Assembly: GCF_009389715.1 (NCBI RefSeq) | Contig: NC_052399.1 | Location: forward strand, 9,116,585-9,180,584 | Reading direction: 5' to 3' | DNA: 64,000 nucleotides | DNA from: Phoenix dactylifera | Lineage: Eukaryota > Streptophyta > Magnoliopsida > Arecales > Arecaceae | Shown here: piece after piece, positions 14,901 to 24,994 of the stretch | Position numbering within the stretch: position 1 is the stretch's first letter | Layout: every line of letters starts with the position of its first letter | Notes under the pieces: model-generated | Database searches by the model: none | Told to the model about the DNA's origin: nothing | What the model saw: only the letters and a program-made list of their open reading frames with translations | Program-made: the position numbers and the translations under genes

Positions 14901-17900
14901 TGGGGCAGTCTTTCACCACCTAAACAAGTAACTTTGGCAGTTTATGGTTCATCTGAAGGATACAAGCAGCCATTCTAGAGTCCTCTCCTAGTGAAAATAA
15001 ATGCATTCTTCTGATCTTTTTGCAGGCTAATGCTGCTGATCTTAATTTCTGCACTTCTTCCTTAGGTTGCTTACACCTGATAACATGTCACCTTTCACTT
15101 CATCTTTTAATTGAAATGCAGAACATGTTGCAATGCATCCAAGTTTATATGTAATGCATAACTTGTCCACAAAAAGATAGCATTATGCAACATGATAAAA
15201 CTAGCAAGGACTACTTGTATCTTGGATATTTTACATGACGAGTATTAATTCTGCAATTTAATAGATCATGCTATAACTAGCATCCATGATCAGCAGATCT
15301 TACACAACTACTTGGATTGGCTTTCTGTATCTTTTCTTGCACTCATTCCTATTTGGATTAGCTAATGAACCCCACGTATATACATGTATGTCTAAAGCCA
15401 AGAAATTGCATCAAAGAGATAGATGGCACTTACTCGACGCATTGGGAACAGTTTGCAGATTTGTTTTATAACTACTAACTGTTTGTGAAGACGTTCAGAG
15501 GTGATCTCCATCTGAAATAAACACAACAGCATGACAATCATTGGATGAATGAGAGCGAAGATCAAAATATTTTAACGAGAAAAACAATACTGAAAAGGAA
15601 ACCAGGAAGAAACAAAAAAAAATGTGAATGGCAAAAAGAAGATCTATTTCTTCTCCTGCATGAAAGGAAAACATCCAAACTCTAATGCCTGAATCAAGCT
15701 ATCATCAACATCTATAGGTTGGCATTGCCAATTTGCTATAATCCTGCTAGCTCATCCAGCATTTTAACTTATGAATAACAACATGTGTTATCTAGATGAA
15801 CACCATCCAATGATTCTTCCAAGCATCAACACAATCGTATTTGTAATGGTGAGCCTTGGCTGAAAAGTAAGATCGCTCTATTGTGACCTGGAGGTTACGG
15901 CTTTGAAATACGGAAACAACTTCTTTGCACATGGGGGTAAGGCTGCTTACATCTGACCCTCTCCAGATCCTGCAATGACAGGGGCCTCGCACACTAAGTC
16001 ACCCTTTTTTTTCCTATCAACACAATCATATTTGTGGCTGAGATTTGAGAGTTGCTAAGAACTTTTGAATCGATTAGTCAGGATTTTATTGATATGACGG
16101 TAAAGTAGTCACCACTTAGAAACATTGCATTAGTGCAAAGGGTTGCAATGTTCTTCACAAACTTTAGAACTTCCCAATGAAAGCTGAGTGAACATATCCA
16201 GCTACATGACCAGTCATATACATCAGATCCTTTCAGTGTAGGAGACATCTGAAGAACAAATACGATAATCCAACAATGCTGCTTTTAGCCAACAAATGTT
16301 AAAACATTAATAAACTTCAATACATTATTTCATCATAACTTCCATTTTCTAGGGGTTACCTAAGAACTTTTAATTAAGATTAGGTAAACAAATAAAAAAA
16401 GGAAGAGGAACAGATCCAAAGTCTTGACATGATCAGAAGACATTGTTAAATAAGATTAGGTTAAACTCTTGGGACTGCCCAAAGACGATAATCCTCTAGC
16501 AAGGAGCCAAGTGCAATAATGTTTTTTTTTTCTTTGATTAGATATGGATCTAAAACAGATTATTAAGCTACATAAACAAAAGCCCGTATAACCCAATTAA
16601 GCTTGAAATATTATAAAATCATGAAAACAAAATAAATCTCAACATGAGTTAGCCAAAAAACTTAAACAAAAAAGAATAACTTTAACAAATAAAGAGTAAC
16701 AACACTCAGCAAACATAATTGAAACATGCACCCCGATTACTGTGCACTAAACTAGATTTATAAAAATTATTGTTGAAAAAGGAAACTTACATAGACTAAA
16801 TTCTGAGCGTAAATGATATTGGTATAGAACGTCTCCAACAACTCCACACGGTTCTTTTGTAACTGAAAGTATGAAATCAATAGTTAACACGAGATTGGCA
16901 TGCATGTGCAAAATTCAAGTATATTTTCCGTGGCAAAAATAAACTATGCCAAAAACCATTGCTGACAAGAAATTGTATTACCGATGCAAAAGCCGAATCC
17001 AGCATCCCATATCTTAAGTTTAGATCATTTGATTCTTCCTCAACCTTAGCCTTCTCTAAAAAGAACAAAAAATTCCAACATAAATTTAGAAAATGATAGT
17101 GTCATGCTATATGATGCCTGATATTGTATATGAAGAGACCAACCTTGTGAGAGTTGTTTCTTCAAGTGGTTTAGTCGCTCCCTCAACTTCTTGAGTTTCT
17201 CATTTTGGCTTAGTCTCCAATTAAATTGATTATCTGTTTTCTTCTGGCAACGTTAAATATCAACAAAGAAATTGGTGAAGAAAAAAGAAAACAAAAAACA
17301 ATAAAGAATATTCCAAAGTTATATGCAAGAAAAGTCAAAGGTCCAAATCTGTCTCCATGTGAAATTGCTCACACCATTTAGAGGCTTTATATTCAATCAT
17401 GCAATTTTTTTTTTTTTTTGAATTTCATACTCTTACCTGATATGCTACATCTTATCTAAAATGTATAGTACATATTATAATGTGTTATCAACAACCAAAG
17501 ATGAATTTATGCAATCTACAATTGATTGCTAGCAAATTTAAAAAATATTACATTACGGGGTCGTTCAACGCATGTCAAGCATGAAAGAGGAAATGTAAGA
17601 AAGGGATTTGCCTAAAAGAAATTTCAAAATGAATAAGTAACTATAGGCAAGAATTATCAATGTGTTTAGAACTGAATATTCAATTTTAGATGATGCAGAA
17701 CAATATAAAGTTGTCTCTAGAAAAAATATAAGAGGCACCAGATAAGATATCAAGGACCACGTTTTGCTCAATATGATATTATTGAATTTGATGAACTAAT
17801 GTAAGATTTAGTCCTTCACAACACGTCTTGACAAATCTTGCAAGAAGGGACTAGATATATGATCCATCCAAAACAAACTCCAAATAATTCATAATATTTC

Positions 17901-18616
17901 ATAGATGCTTGTTATTGGTGGCTATGGCTAAATGGTGATCAAGAGGCAAGAAATTAATGGAATGGCTTGTCATAGGGCTAGTGCCTTCTTCCAGTAGCTT
18001 TCTTGGAATTCTCTATTTCGAATCAAGCTTATGTAACTTGTCTAGACGTGTGGTTTATTCCTCATCTTCTTTCGCTTGATCGAGTGTCATTATCTAGCAA
18101 AAATGCTAAGTACATAAATTTAAATAGTTAATCAACTGTGAGCTCTACCAACCAGCTGGACAACCCTTCGAACAATTTTCACGGTGAAATTAGACATAAC
18201 TGCAAGCCAGATTAAACACATGATAATAATTGGAAACCAAGAAAATATGCCCATAGATAAAGAAATAACAAAAACGATTTATGCAAGGCATGTAAAAAAC
18301 TAACCTTTTCCACCAACTTTTCATTCAATCTCGAATAAAGAGAATCCCTTGTGCTTTTCAGCGATTTCAACGAGTTGTAGCGATCACTTAATCTTCACAT
18401 ATCGAAAAAGGAGGGCAAAATAAATTATTGCGATCCCTCGATCGAAAGGTCCTATTTCGATCGAATATACTAAAAGACTCGGTGATTGCTCCGATCTAAT
18501 CCGATCAAACCCAAGCGATAGAGGAATTGGGGTTACCTGTAGTTGACGCAGACGGCGCAGATGGAGGCGAGGTTGGAATTCTCGCAGATGGCGCAGCTGC
18601 CGGACTTCCTCTCCAT
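8909..18616 (-). CDS. ATG14: Autophagy-related protein 14 (ATG14), PI3K complex I subunit, 452 aa, 12 exons
   Basis: Exons in transcript order: 18616-18537, 18392-18305, 17243-17144, 17055-16982, 16862-16791, 15511-15434, 12228-12104, 11785-11713, 11027-10966, 10888-10523, 9232-9133, 9049-8909. Introns are GT-AG and phases join (1,359 nt with stop). ATG14 directs the VPS34/VPS15/ATG6 lipid kinase to autophagosome formation sites. The protein starts with two zinc-type CxxC pairs (Cys8/Cys11 and Cys20/Cys23), as in plant ATG14 and yeast Atg14. A charged coiled-coil region (about 28-160) follows, expected to pair with ATG6. Next come the plant-conserved blocks LPRGLDPHSVPSEELAASLG (about 187-206), EYPLFIPRQN, SASPHSVETHKDLQKGISLL and ITAYCYNSLCLDVPSEAS. 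The C-terminus GWDIVEHPTFLPPP is Pro-rich. The length agrees with plant ATG14s of roughly 450-470 aa. I chose the ATG just before the first CxxC; longer upstream frames are GC-rich leader. Intron 6 alone is 3.2 kb. Confidence 0.93.
11876..11906. repeat. (CCACC)n microsatellite plus A-run in ATG14 intron 7
   Basis: Four to five imperfect CCACC units are followed directly by an uninterrupted A tract. It is intronic on the antisense side of ATG14 and has no evident function. Confidence 0.7.
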
Positions 18617-19250
18617 GGCCCTCTTCTCCGCTTCACTTCTGCTCCTTGAGCTCGGGATTGAGAAGAGGCCGTTGCGGGCGAAGGAGAGGCGCGGCCGAGG
18701 CGGCCCTTTATCGCCCGGATCGTTCGAAAGAAGAGGGTTTTGTAACCTAGGTGGGGTTAGGGGGAATTGGCGAGGGAATTGGGGGGAGATCGGGAGGAGA
18801 TGGACCGGGTCTCGTACGTGTGAGAAAACGGACTGGGGAAGGGGGAGGGGAAGCCGGGAAGGGGAGGGGGAGCCACACGTGTGCCACGGCAGCGGCGTAG
18901 AAATTAGCCGACCCGACCATAGTACGCATCGAGTTGGCCAAATCCCGATCCGGGAGCCGATCCCTACCCGACTTCCATCCACGCTCTCCACCGCCTCCCT
19001 CTCCCCGCCCATCCTCGCTTTCTCTTCCCATCTTCCTCGCCACCGCCACTATTACCGCCACCCCCTGTCCCATCTCCATCCTCTCCTCCGCCTCCCTCTC
19101 CGCCACCCCCTCCTCCCTTCCCGCCCACCTCTCCGTCCGGATGGACGATGGAGGTGGAGGCATGGCCGCATTTGGAGGAGCCTTTTTCATCTCGCAGCAA
19201 CTGCTGTGGCTATGCCGCGAGGCACCCGTGAAGATAATACGACTAGGTGC
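18617..19250 (-). promoter_or_regulatory. GC-rich ATG14 leader/promoter with a G-box
   Basis: About 600 bp upstream of ATG14 is strongly GC-rich with purine-rich strand bias, unlike the AT-rich flanks. A palindromic CACACGTGTG at 18874-18883 contains the G-box core CACGTG (18876-18881), about 260 bp upstream of the start codon. G-boxes are bound by plant bZIP and bHLH factors such as ABF, HY5 and PIF; a role here is inference. Several long open frames cross this block on both strands, but they are expected from the base composition and show no domain. Confidence 0.5.
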
Positions 19251-19384
19251 ACATGATTTTTTTTTTTTTTTTTTTTTGGCTAAGGGTGCATATGATTATT
19301 GGCCAATGGCAATTGCATGGCAAACCTTATCAGTGGAATTGGGGAGCCAAACGTCACCCTGTGGAGTGGGGGCGTTCGCTTAGT

Positions 19385-19510
19385 TCCCCACCCTACCAAC
19401 TGGTGGATCAATCTTGATACTGTGGTGCAGAACCAACTTTCATAGTGCTGGGGCTGGCTTTGTTGCCGGAGATCATGTGATTGTTGCCGGGGGCTCGGCA
19501 CTCGGCATAT
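19385..19510 (+). pseudogene. Short degenerate LINE RNase H scrap
   Basis: The stretch around 19410-19500 parallels the RNase H relic at 22690-22800. It has the same order of AATCTTGATACTGTGGT, GGGCTGGCTTTGTTG, GAGATCATGTGATTGTTGC and GCTCGGC. The reading frame is broken by stops and by a deletion between GAGATC and ATGTG. It appears to be a second, older copy of the same retroelement end, here lying upstream of the main LINE relic. Confidence 0.55.
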
Positions 19511-20817
19511 CCTTTCTTAGAAATCTCCTCATATATTCTTACATTTAAGTCCTGAAGTTTTTTTGTTAAACTATTTGCCAGCCGACCAGCAGGGAAGGAC
19601 TTGATATCCATTCGTTGGTTGAGCAGAGGGAGTTACTGGTGACCAGGATGGCAGCCCGGTTTCTTCTAGAGCCTGAGAGCTTTTAGGGCTCATTGTTGAG
19701 GGCAAAGTACGAGAATCCTGCCCCCCACTTCGCCCTACGTGCTGGCCGAGGAGCTTCCTTTATCTGGAGAAAGATCTGCGCCCGCGCCCCGGAAGTGATA
19801 CCCGAAATCAAGTGGGAGATTGGGGATGGGCGGATGATCAGCATTCTGGAGGACAGATGGCTGGCTGAAGTAGTACTGCAGAGTTGGCCCACCGAGATTG
19901 ACCATGACTGGATGGAAGGATGCAGAGTGTGTGCCTTATTTGCCTAGGGGGAGCGGAGATGGGACGCGGGTCTTGTTCGGTATGTATTCGGGGAGCACCT
20001 TGCTGAGCCTGTCCTTACTCTGCCGATCATAGGGGGGAGACAGTGAATAGGAGGGTGTGAAGTAAGACAGGAAGGACGACTGTGAGTGCTCGGGACCTCT
20101 CGTGGATAGGTAGAGGGCCCTCAGTGCGACAGATGGATTGCGGCTGGATTTGGAGGATGCACATTCACCCCCGACTGACCTTGTTCCTGTGGAAGGTGGC
20201 TTGGGGTGTTTACCTACCAGTGGGGTTTTGGTGAGGCAGGGAGTGAGGGTTCCTACCATATGTGGAGCTTGTCGGGCGACAGAAGAGACCATCTACCATG
20301 TTCTTTTTGGGTGCCCGAGAGCCAGTCAGATATCGAGATGTGCTTCAGCTCAGCCTGATCAGAGGCAGATGTGGACGTCCACTAAGGAGTTCCTACGACA
20401 TTTGGAGGCCTCGGTCCGGGGGTCTATACGAGAGGAGAGAGGGACTCGTGATGCCTACCTGGCCTATCACTGCTGGCTGGAGAGGAATACACGGGTTTTC
20501 GACGGCGAGAGCCTCCATCCGAGGGTGGTGGCGGACCGAGCTTTACAACATGTGGCGAAGATTACTGGCACTATTGAGGCTTCACCTACTAGGTTGGTCA
20601 GGGACATCTGGGAGGCCCATTCTACTCTTGCAGTGTCCATGACGATATTGGTATCCTGGGTGCCCCCATCCCCTGACTTTCTCAAGGTGAACTTCGATGG
20701 CAGCATAGTAGCGGACGGGAGCTGCGAAGGTGTGGGATTTATTATCAGAGATCATGACGCCAGACTTGTGGCGATAGGTGGGCGGAGGATTTTTGATTTG
20801 TCAGTGGTGACCGTAGA

Positions 20818-20825
20818 GCTTCAGG
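20818..20825. repeat. Target-site duplication, left copy (GCTTCAGG)
   Basis: The 8-bp sequence GCTTCAGG directly abuts the left terminal inverted repeat and recurs at 22142-22149 abutting the right one. Confidence 0.9.
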
Positions 20826-22141
20826 TAGGGGTGGCAATCGGGTCGGGTCAGACATAAACGGGTCGGGTCAGATGTTAAACGGGTCAGAAAAGTATAAACC
20901 TGAACCTGACCTGTTTATTAAACAGGTCAGAAATTACAATCTGAATCCGACCTGTTTAATAAACAGATAACCCGACCCGACCCGTTTAACCTGTTTAATA
21001 AACGGGTCAATTAAACGGGTCGGGTTCGTTTATGCTTACCCGTTTAACTAACTATTATTATAAATAATCAGAAATAAAATACTCAAAAAAAAGGAGAGAG
21101 ATTAGAAATTACCCGTGCTCGGTCATCGGTGCTTCCCTGCTTCCCTTGCCCTCCTCACCGGGGAGCTTATCGGCGCTCCTCGGCAGTCGGCCCACTATCG
21201 TCGTCATCCACCGGCAAGAGAGAGAGAGAGATGGGACTTGGGAGGTTCGACGGGGAGAGAGAGAGAGAGAGGTGGGGGATTGGGGACCTTGGGTTCCGTT
21301 CGGCAACAGAGAGATGTGGAGCGGTTGGGAGGCTTCGACGGAGAGAGAGAGAGAGGTGGGACTGTGGGAGGGTTAGACGGAGAGAGACAGAGGTGGGGGG
21401 TTGGGGCTTTGGCAAGAGAGAGAGGGTGACTGCTAGTTTGAAATGAAGAGATTGAGAGAGATACGAGTCTGACTCACCGTTTCTCTTCCCTTCTTTCTAA
21501 TTTCCCTGCTCCTTTTCTTTCGTCTTGCTCCTCAGCTCCATAGCGGCTGTGAGATTTCTCCTCCGTCGTGGCTCCTTCGTCGCCGCCCGCTGCTCGGGTC
21601 CGAGCCGTCGAAACCCTTGAGTTGCTGCGCCGCACGGAGAGGTGGAAGTAGCCGGCACGGGGGAGGAGAGGGCGGAGGTCCGGAGAAGAGGGGAAGAGGG
21701 ACATGCAAAGAACTCGGGCGGCGGCGGCGCTAGAGCTAACCCTAACCCTAAAGGGAATGGAGAACAGGAGAATGGAGAACATGAGGGTGGACGGGTGGAG
21801 TGATGGAGTCGTGAATCGATTCGTGAACCTCACGGCTGGCGGGAAGCTGGGCCGACGCGGGGAGCTGGGCCGACGCGGGGAGCTGGCCGAGCGGTAGCCT
21901 GTAGGCCTTGTGGGTTGTGGGCCTGTGGTCCTTATTTCCTTATCTATTAGCCCAAAAATTAAACAGGTTATACGGGTTAAACGGGTCAGACATCTAAAAC
22001 CCGTATCCGACCCAATTACTAAACAGGTTAAACGGGTCAACCTGTTTACGACCCGAACCTGTTTAGGCCAAACCCAAACCTGTTTATGGCGGGTCGAACA
22101 CGGGTCGGGTTGGCGGGTCGGGTCATATTTTGCCACCCCTA
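20826..22141. mobile_element. Non-autonomous hAT-type DNA transposon, 1,316 bp
   Basis: The element starts with TAGGGGTGGCAA (20826-20837) and ends with its exact reverse complement TTGCCACCCCTA (22130-22141). It is flanked by the 8-bp duplication GCTTCAGG (20818-20825 and 22142-22149). An 8-bp duplication with TAGGG-type termini is the hAT superfamily signature. Subterminal DNA on both sides is packed with ACGGGTC/GGGTCGGGT motifs in both orientations, the kind of repeated site hAT transposases bind. No transposase is encoded. The interior (about 21110-21900) is GC-rich, with AG microsatellites and a candidate captured gene fragment. Removing the element and one duplication restores the LINE RNase H frame, so the insertion is younger than the LINE. 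Confidence 0.92.
21485..21750 (-). pseudogene. Candidate captured 5' gene fragment inside the hAT element
   Basis: On the minus strand, a telomere-box-like leader (AGGGTTAGGGTTAG, about 21735-21748) precedes an ATG at 21704. The open frame begins MSLFPSSPDL and runs through a Ser/Arg-rich, acid-poor stretch to RAAGGDEGATTEEK. This looks like a plastid transit peptide followed by the start of a mature protein. The composition (GC-rich, CT-rich leader) is that of a host gene's first exon rather than transposon DNA. The donor gene is not recognised. Chance open frame in GC-rich DNA is the alternative. Confidence 0.4.
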
Positions 22142-22689
22142 GCTTCAGGCGGCCTGGGAGAGTGTCTCTTATGCGAGACAGATACTAGATGCAGGTCGCA
22201 TCCTTCTCGAGGGGGACTCGACCATGGTGATCGAGTGGATCCCGAAAAAGGGGTGCTCAGTTGAGGACCGGCCGCTGCTCCACGATATTCGCAGGGCTTT
22301 GGGGGAGGCTGACTCCTACCAGGCCACGCACATATATCGGAAGGCAAACGTTGCTGCAGATTGGGTTGCTTTCTTCGCGGCTCATCACTCGAAAACTTTT
22401 TCTAGATAGACCACTAGGCTGTGCCTATGCCTTTGCGCAATATTTTATTTTCTGATTTTGTTGGCCGTTTTCACACTCGTCATGTGTGAGCCGCCGATGT
22501 AACAAAAAAAAAAAAAAATCTAATCACAAACACCAATAAATTCTGGATTCTCACATACTCTTCCGTTTAAGTCCTAGTCCATATAATTCTGCTTTGATAC
22601 CATTTATTACAACCCATAACTTCACCCAAAAAATTGACCCTGAATGAATTATTTGTATAACCAATATGATTGATAGCCAATTGCGTAGT

Positions 22690-22800
22690 ATCAATTTTGA
22701 TGCTGTGGTATGGAAACCAGCTTTCGTATTGCTAGGGCTGGCTTTGTTGTTAGAGATCATAGAAGTCATGTGATTGTTGCTAGCAGCTCGGCGTGTCCTT
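22690..22800 (+). pseudogene. Degenerate LINE RNase H fragment with one frameshift
   Basis: One frame reads SINFDAVVWKPAF and, after a one-base shift near 22721, the next reads IARAGFVVRDHRSHVIVASS. This is the first beta strands of a plant LINE RNase H (the Asp of NFDA is the first catalytic residue). It lies just beyond the A-tail of the main LINE relic, so it is a separate insertion. It is paralogous to the scrap at 19385-19510. Confidence 0.65.
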
Positions 22801-23242
22801 TATATTGATGCGAGCGGCTTGACATGCTATGTCCCTTTTGTTGATGATGTAGCAATTTAGATATATGGATAATGTAAACAATTCAGGACCTCACATAAAA
22901 AAGCTAGCTGGAAGACATTATTTAGATATTTTGATCTTACATTAATATCCAAAATCTGTTCAATGAATAATCGATATGGAACTAAATTCATACCTGCATA
23001 AATTCTGCTACTGATCTTTGGATGAAAGGTGACTGGCTTGCAATTATCAATTAGATTAATTGTAAATCCCACAACTGAATACTTTCTTGGCCAGACCAAA
23101 CTCATCGTCAAGATAACGGTGGATTCGACGCTGTAGCTAGAGTTAGTAGTTGGGTTGCTAGAGTTTGGGTTGTCAGGTCAAGATCCCAAGTCGGGTCGGG
23201 TCATGTATAGGTAGCTACCGGATAAGTGGTCTAGTTTGCCTT

Positions 23243-23266
23243 GTTACATTGTACGCACAATGTAAC
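23243..23266. promoter_or_regulatory. Perfect 10-bp inverted repeat upstream of RPS16
   Basis: GTTACATTGT and ACAATGTAAC are exact reverse complements separated by ACGC. The repeat lies about 90 bp upstream of the TATA box and 190 bp upstream of the RPS16 ATG. It could be a palindromic protein-binding site or a tiny foldback; a role is inference. Confidence 0.6.
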
Positions 23267-23332
23267 CTGGTCGATAGTTCTATCATCCCAATCATAGCCG
23301 TCCAATTTTTGTAATGCGATCTTCGACGGTGC

Positions 23333-23395
23333 TATAAGAACCCGCATGATCAATAGCATCTCCCACCATCAAACAGATCCCGAGTGTTAGGGTTT
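23333..23395 (+). promoter_or_regulatory. RPS16 core promoter: TATA box and telo-box
   Basis: TATAAGA at 23333-23339 lies 113 bp upstream of the start codon. TTAGGGTTT (telo-box, AGGGTTT core) at 23387-23395 sits in or next to the leader. Telo-boxes are typical of plant ribosomal-protein gene promoters, where they act with site II elements, so both position and gene identity support the call. Confidence 0.65.
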
Positions 23396-23451
23396 CTCCA
23401 ACCTCTGCTCCGGCGGCGGCGAAGATAGCACCTCGAGCAACAGCGGTGACC

Positions 23452-23889
23452 ATGGCGGCGGCGGCGACGGAGTCGGTTCAGTGCTTCGGGCGGAAGAAGA
23501 CGGCGGTGGCGGTGACGTACTGCAAGCGCGGCCGCGGCCTGATCAAGGTGAACGGGAGCCCCATCGAGCTGGTGAAGCCGGAGATCCTCCGCTACAAGGC
23601 CTTCGAGCCCGTCCTCCTCCTCGGCCGCCACCGCTTCGCCGGCGTCGACATGCGCATCCGCGTGCGCGGCGGCGGGAAGACCTCCCAGATCTACGCCATC
23701 CGGCAGAGCATCGCCAAGGCCCTCGTGGCCTACTATCAGAAGTATGTGGACGAGCAGTCCAAGAAGGAGATCAAGGACATCCTCGTCCGCTACGACCGCA
23801 CCCTCCTCGTTGCCGACCCCCGCCGCTGCGAGCCCAAGAAGTTCGGCGGCCGCGGTGCCCGCGCTCGCTTCCAGAAGTCCTACCGTTAG
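23452..23889 (+). CDS. RPS16: 40S ribosomal protein S16 (uS9), intronless, 145 aa
   Basis: A small-subunit ribosomal protein of the uS9 family. Its C-terminal tail reaches towards the P-site tRNA in the decoding region. The protein starts [20 protein letters not shown]. It carries the family blocks [39 protein letters not shown] and the basic tail [21 protein letters not shown]. The invariant C-terminal Arg is present. Length equals the usual plant S16 (about 145-146 aa), and nothing is truncated. The ATG at 23452 is the first ATG in frame; two codons before it, GTG-ACC is still open but is not a start. The coding sequence is very GC-rich in third positions compared with its flanks, as in many highly expressed monocot genes. 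It has its own promoter. Confidence 0.97.
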   Translation: MAAAATESVQCFGRKKTAVAVTYCKRGRGLIKVNGSPIELVKPEILRYKAFEPVLLLGRHRFAGVDMRIRVRGGGKTSQIYAIRQSIAKALVAYYQKYVDEQSKKEIKDILVRYDRTLLVADPRRCEPKKFGGRGARARFQKSYR

Positions 23890-24384
23890 ATCCCGATGCC
23901 GATCTCTTGTGGGGGTTTTACTCTCTCCTTATCTCTTCTATTCCCCCATTAAAAGAAGAATCTTTTTTTTTTGAATTTTTAATTCTAGCTTTCTATCCTG
24001 GCTTATTTCGTGTTCCTGATGAAATTAAGAATTTTGCTTATATAATCTGCGGATGCTTAAGTTTTGGATTAAGCTTATGTGTTAATTTTCACTATATAAT
24101 ACTTTTCTTTCTTCATTCTGCTGTGCTTTGGATATGTTTGTTTTTCTTTTTTTTTCATTTTGGAGATGCTATCAGTTGTCTCTTGATTCTTTAGTGAGAA
24201 TATTGTGCTCCGACTGTGACTGGATTGCATTTTTCAGGTCCTTAATGGACTTGCTTCTGATTAACTAATTGTAAGTTCAACTGATTTTAGGCCTTTGTTT
24301 TCCTGGATTTTAACATTTGTTGGCAATTTGGTATGGTTTTCAGTACAAATGTTTCATCTAGACTTGACGGTGTTTATGAAATTT

Positions 24385-24785
24385 TGGATAAACAGTTAAT
24401 TTGGCATCAACCTCTAGCTAAGACATTCCCCTTAGCGTCCACCATTGCAACATTAACATTTGTCACTGGTTATTGCAAAAAAAATTCTTCCAATTTTATT
24501 TTTGATCCATTGTTGAAGGTCATCAGAATTTTTTTCTTTTTTAATGTATACAATTCTCATGTCGACACAATCCTTGACATCAGAATACAGGAGCAGGTGC
24601 TATCAGCTGATTCAGATTTGCAAATTATTATAGATAATTCATTGGTAGAATGGAAGGAATTAGGATATGAGGGGTCCACTGGAAATGAATGGGAAAATAG
24701 AAAAATTAGAAGAAGAAAGGATTTTTTGGTTAGACGCATGGAATTAGCTAAACATTTTATTCGAACAAATGTAGAACTTTTTGTG
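24385..24785 (+). pseudogene. rpoC1: Nuclear copy of plastid rpoC1 fragment (NUPT)
   Basis: Between about 24588 and 24780 the DNA matches my recollection of plastid rpoC1, the beta' subunit of plastid-encoded RNA polymerase. The translated part includes [34 protein letters not shown] and [12 protein letters not shown]. The first part (24588-24640) is out of frame with what follows relative to rpoC1. A weaker match may start near 24385 (CTAGCTAAGACATTCCCCTTAG), with unrelated or heavily diverged DNA between. The similarity stops abruptly after the TNVE codons, where intact rpoC1 continues into its conserved core. The open frame over the region is therefore residual, not a gene. Confidence 0.78.
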
Positions 24786-24994
24786 AAGATCACGAAGTTG
24801 TCTGGGAGTAGAAGTATTGGAGTCCCAAACAAAATACCCGTGTGATCTGCAGCATAGGAGAGCACGGTAGTATCATAGAGTTCACCTCTATAAAAATGTG
24901 TTGTTTCAAAATAGATCAAGGGAGCAGCAATTCTCTAAATATATACAAGGAGGGGATGAACCCTTGTCAATATAAGAGTCTAGTCTATCCATCC

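Larger units (their letters stand above)
19628..22517 (+). mobile_element. 5'-truncated LINE (non-LTR retrotransposon) relic with zf-RVT and RNase H, split by a hAT insertion
   Basis: Translated pieces match the C-terminal part of plant LINE polyproteins. From 19640 to about 19945 a segment contains GRGASFIWRKI and EIKWEIGDGRMISILEDRWL. Around 20140-20340 lies a zf-RVT-like region (FLWKVAWG, then CGAC...E.I.HVLFGCP). An RNase H domain starts at about 20670 with the catalytic block NFDGS. It resumes after the insertion with ELQAAWE, EGDSTMVIEW and ANVAADWVA, carrying the remaining acidic residues. Stops and frameshifts between 19945 and 20300 show the copy is dead. The 3' end is marked by an A-run at 22503-22517 after GCCGCCGATGTAAC. 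No reverse transcriptase catalytic region remains. Confidence 0.85.

Noticed and set aside
12229..15433. Possible extra exons or a nested gene in ATG14 intron 6
   Set aside because: Exons 6 and 7 join in phase to give an uninterrupted conserved protein; the frames at 12874-13378 show no domain.
18543..19383. Several long overlapping open frames on both strands (up to 237 codons) upstream of ATG14
   Set aside because: GC-rich, low-complexity leader DNA has few stops by composition; the frames overlap one another, contain no domain and run through ATG14 exon 1 in antisense.
21735..21750. Interstitial telomere repeat (CCCTAACCCTAA)
   Set aside because: Only two units; better explained as a telo-box-like leader motif in the captured fragment within the hAT.
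24333..24845. 170-codon open frame treated as a gene
   Set aside because: It is explained by a diverged plastid rpoC1 fragment with unrelated DNA fused on both sides.
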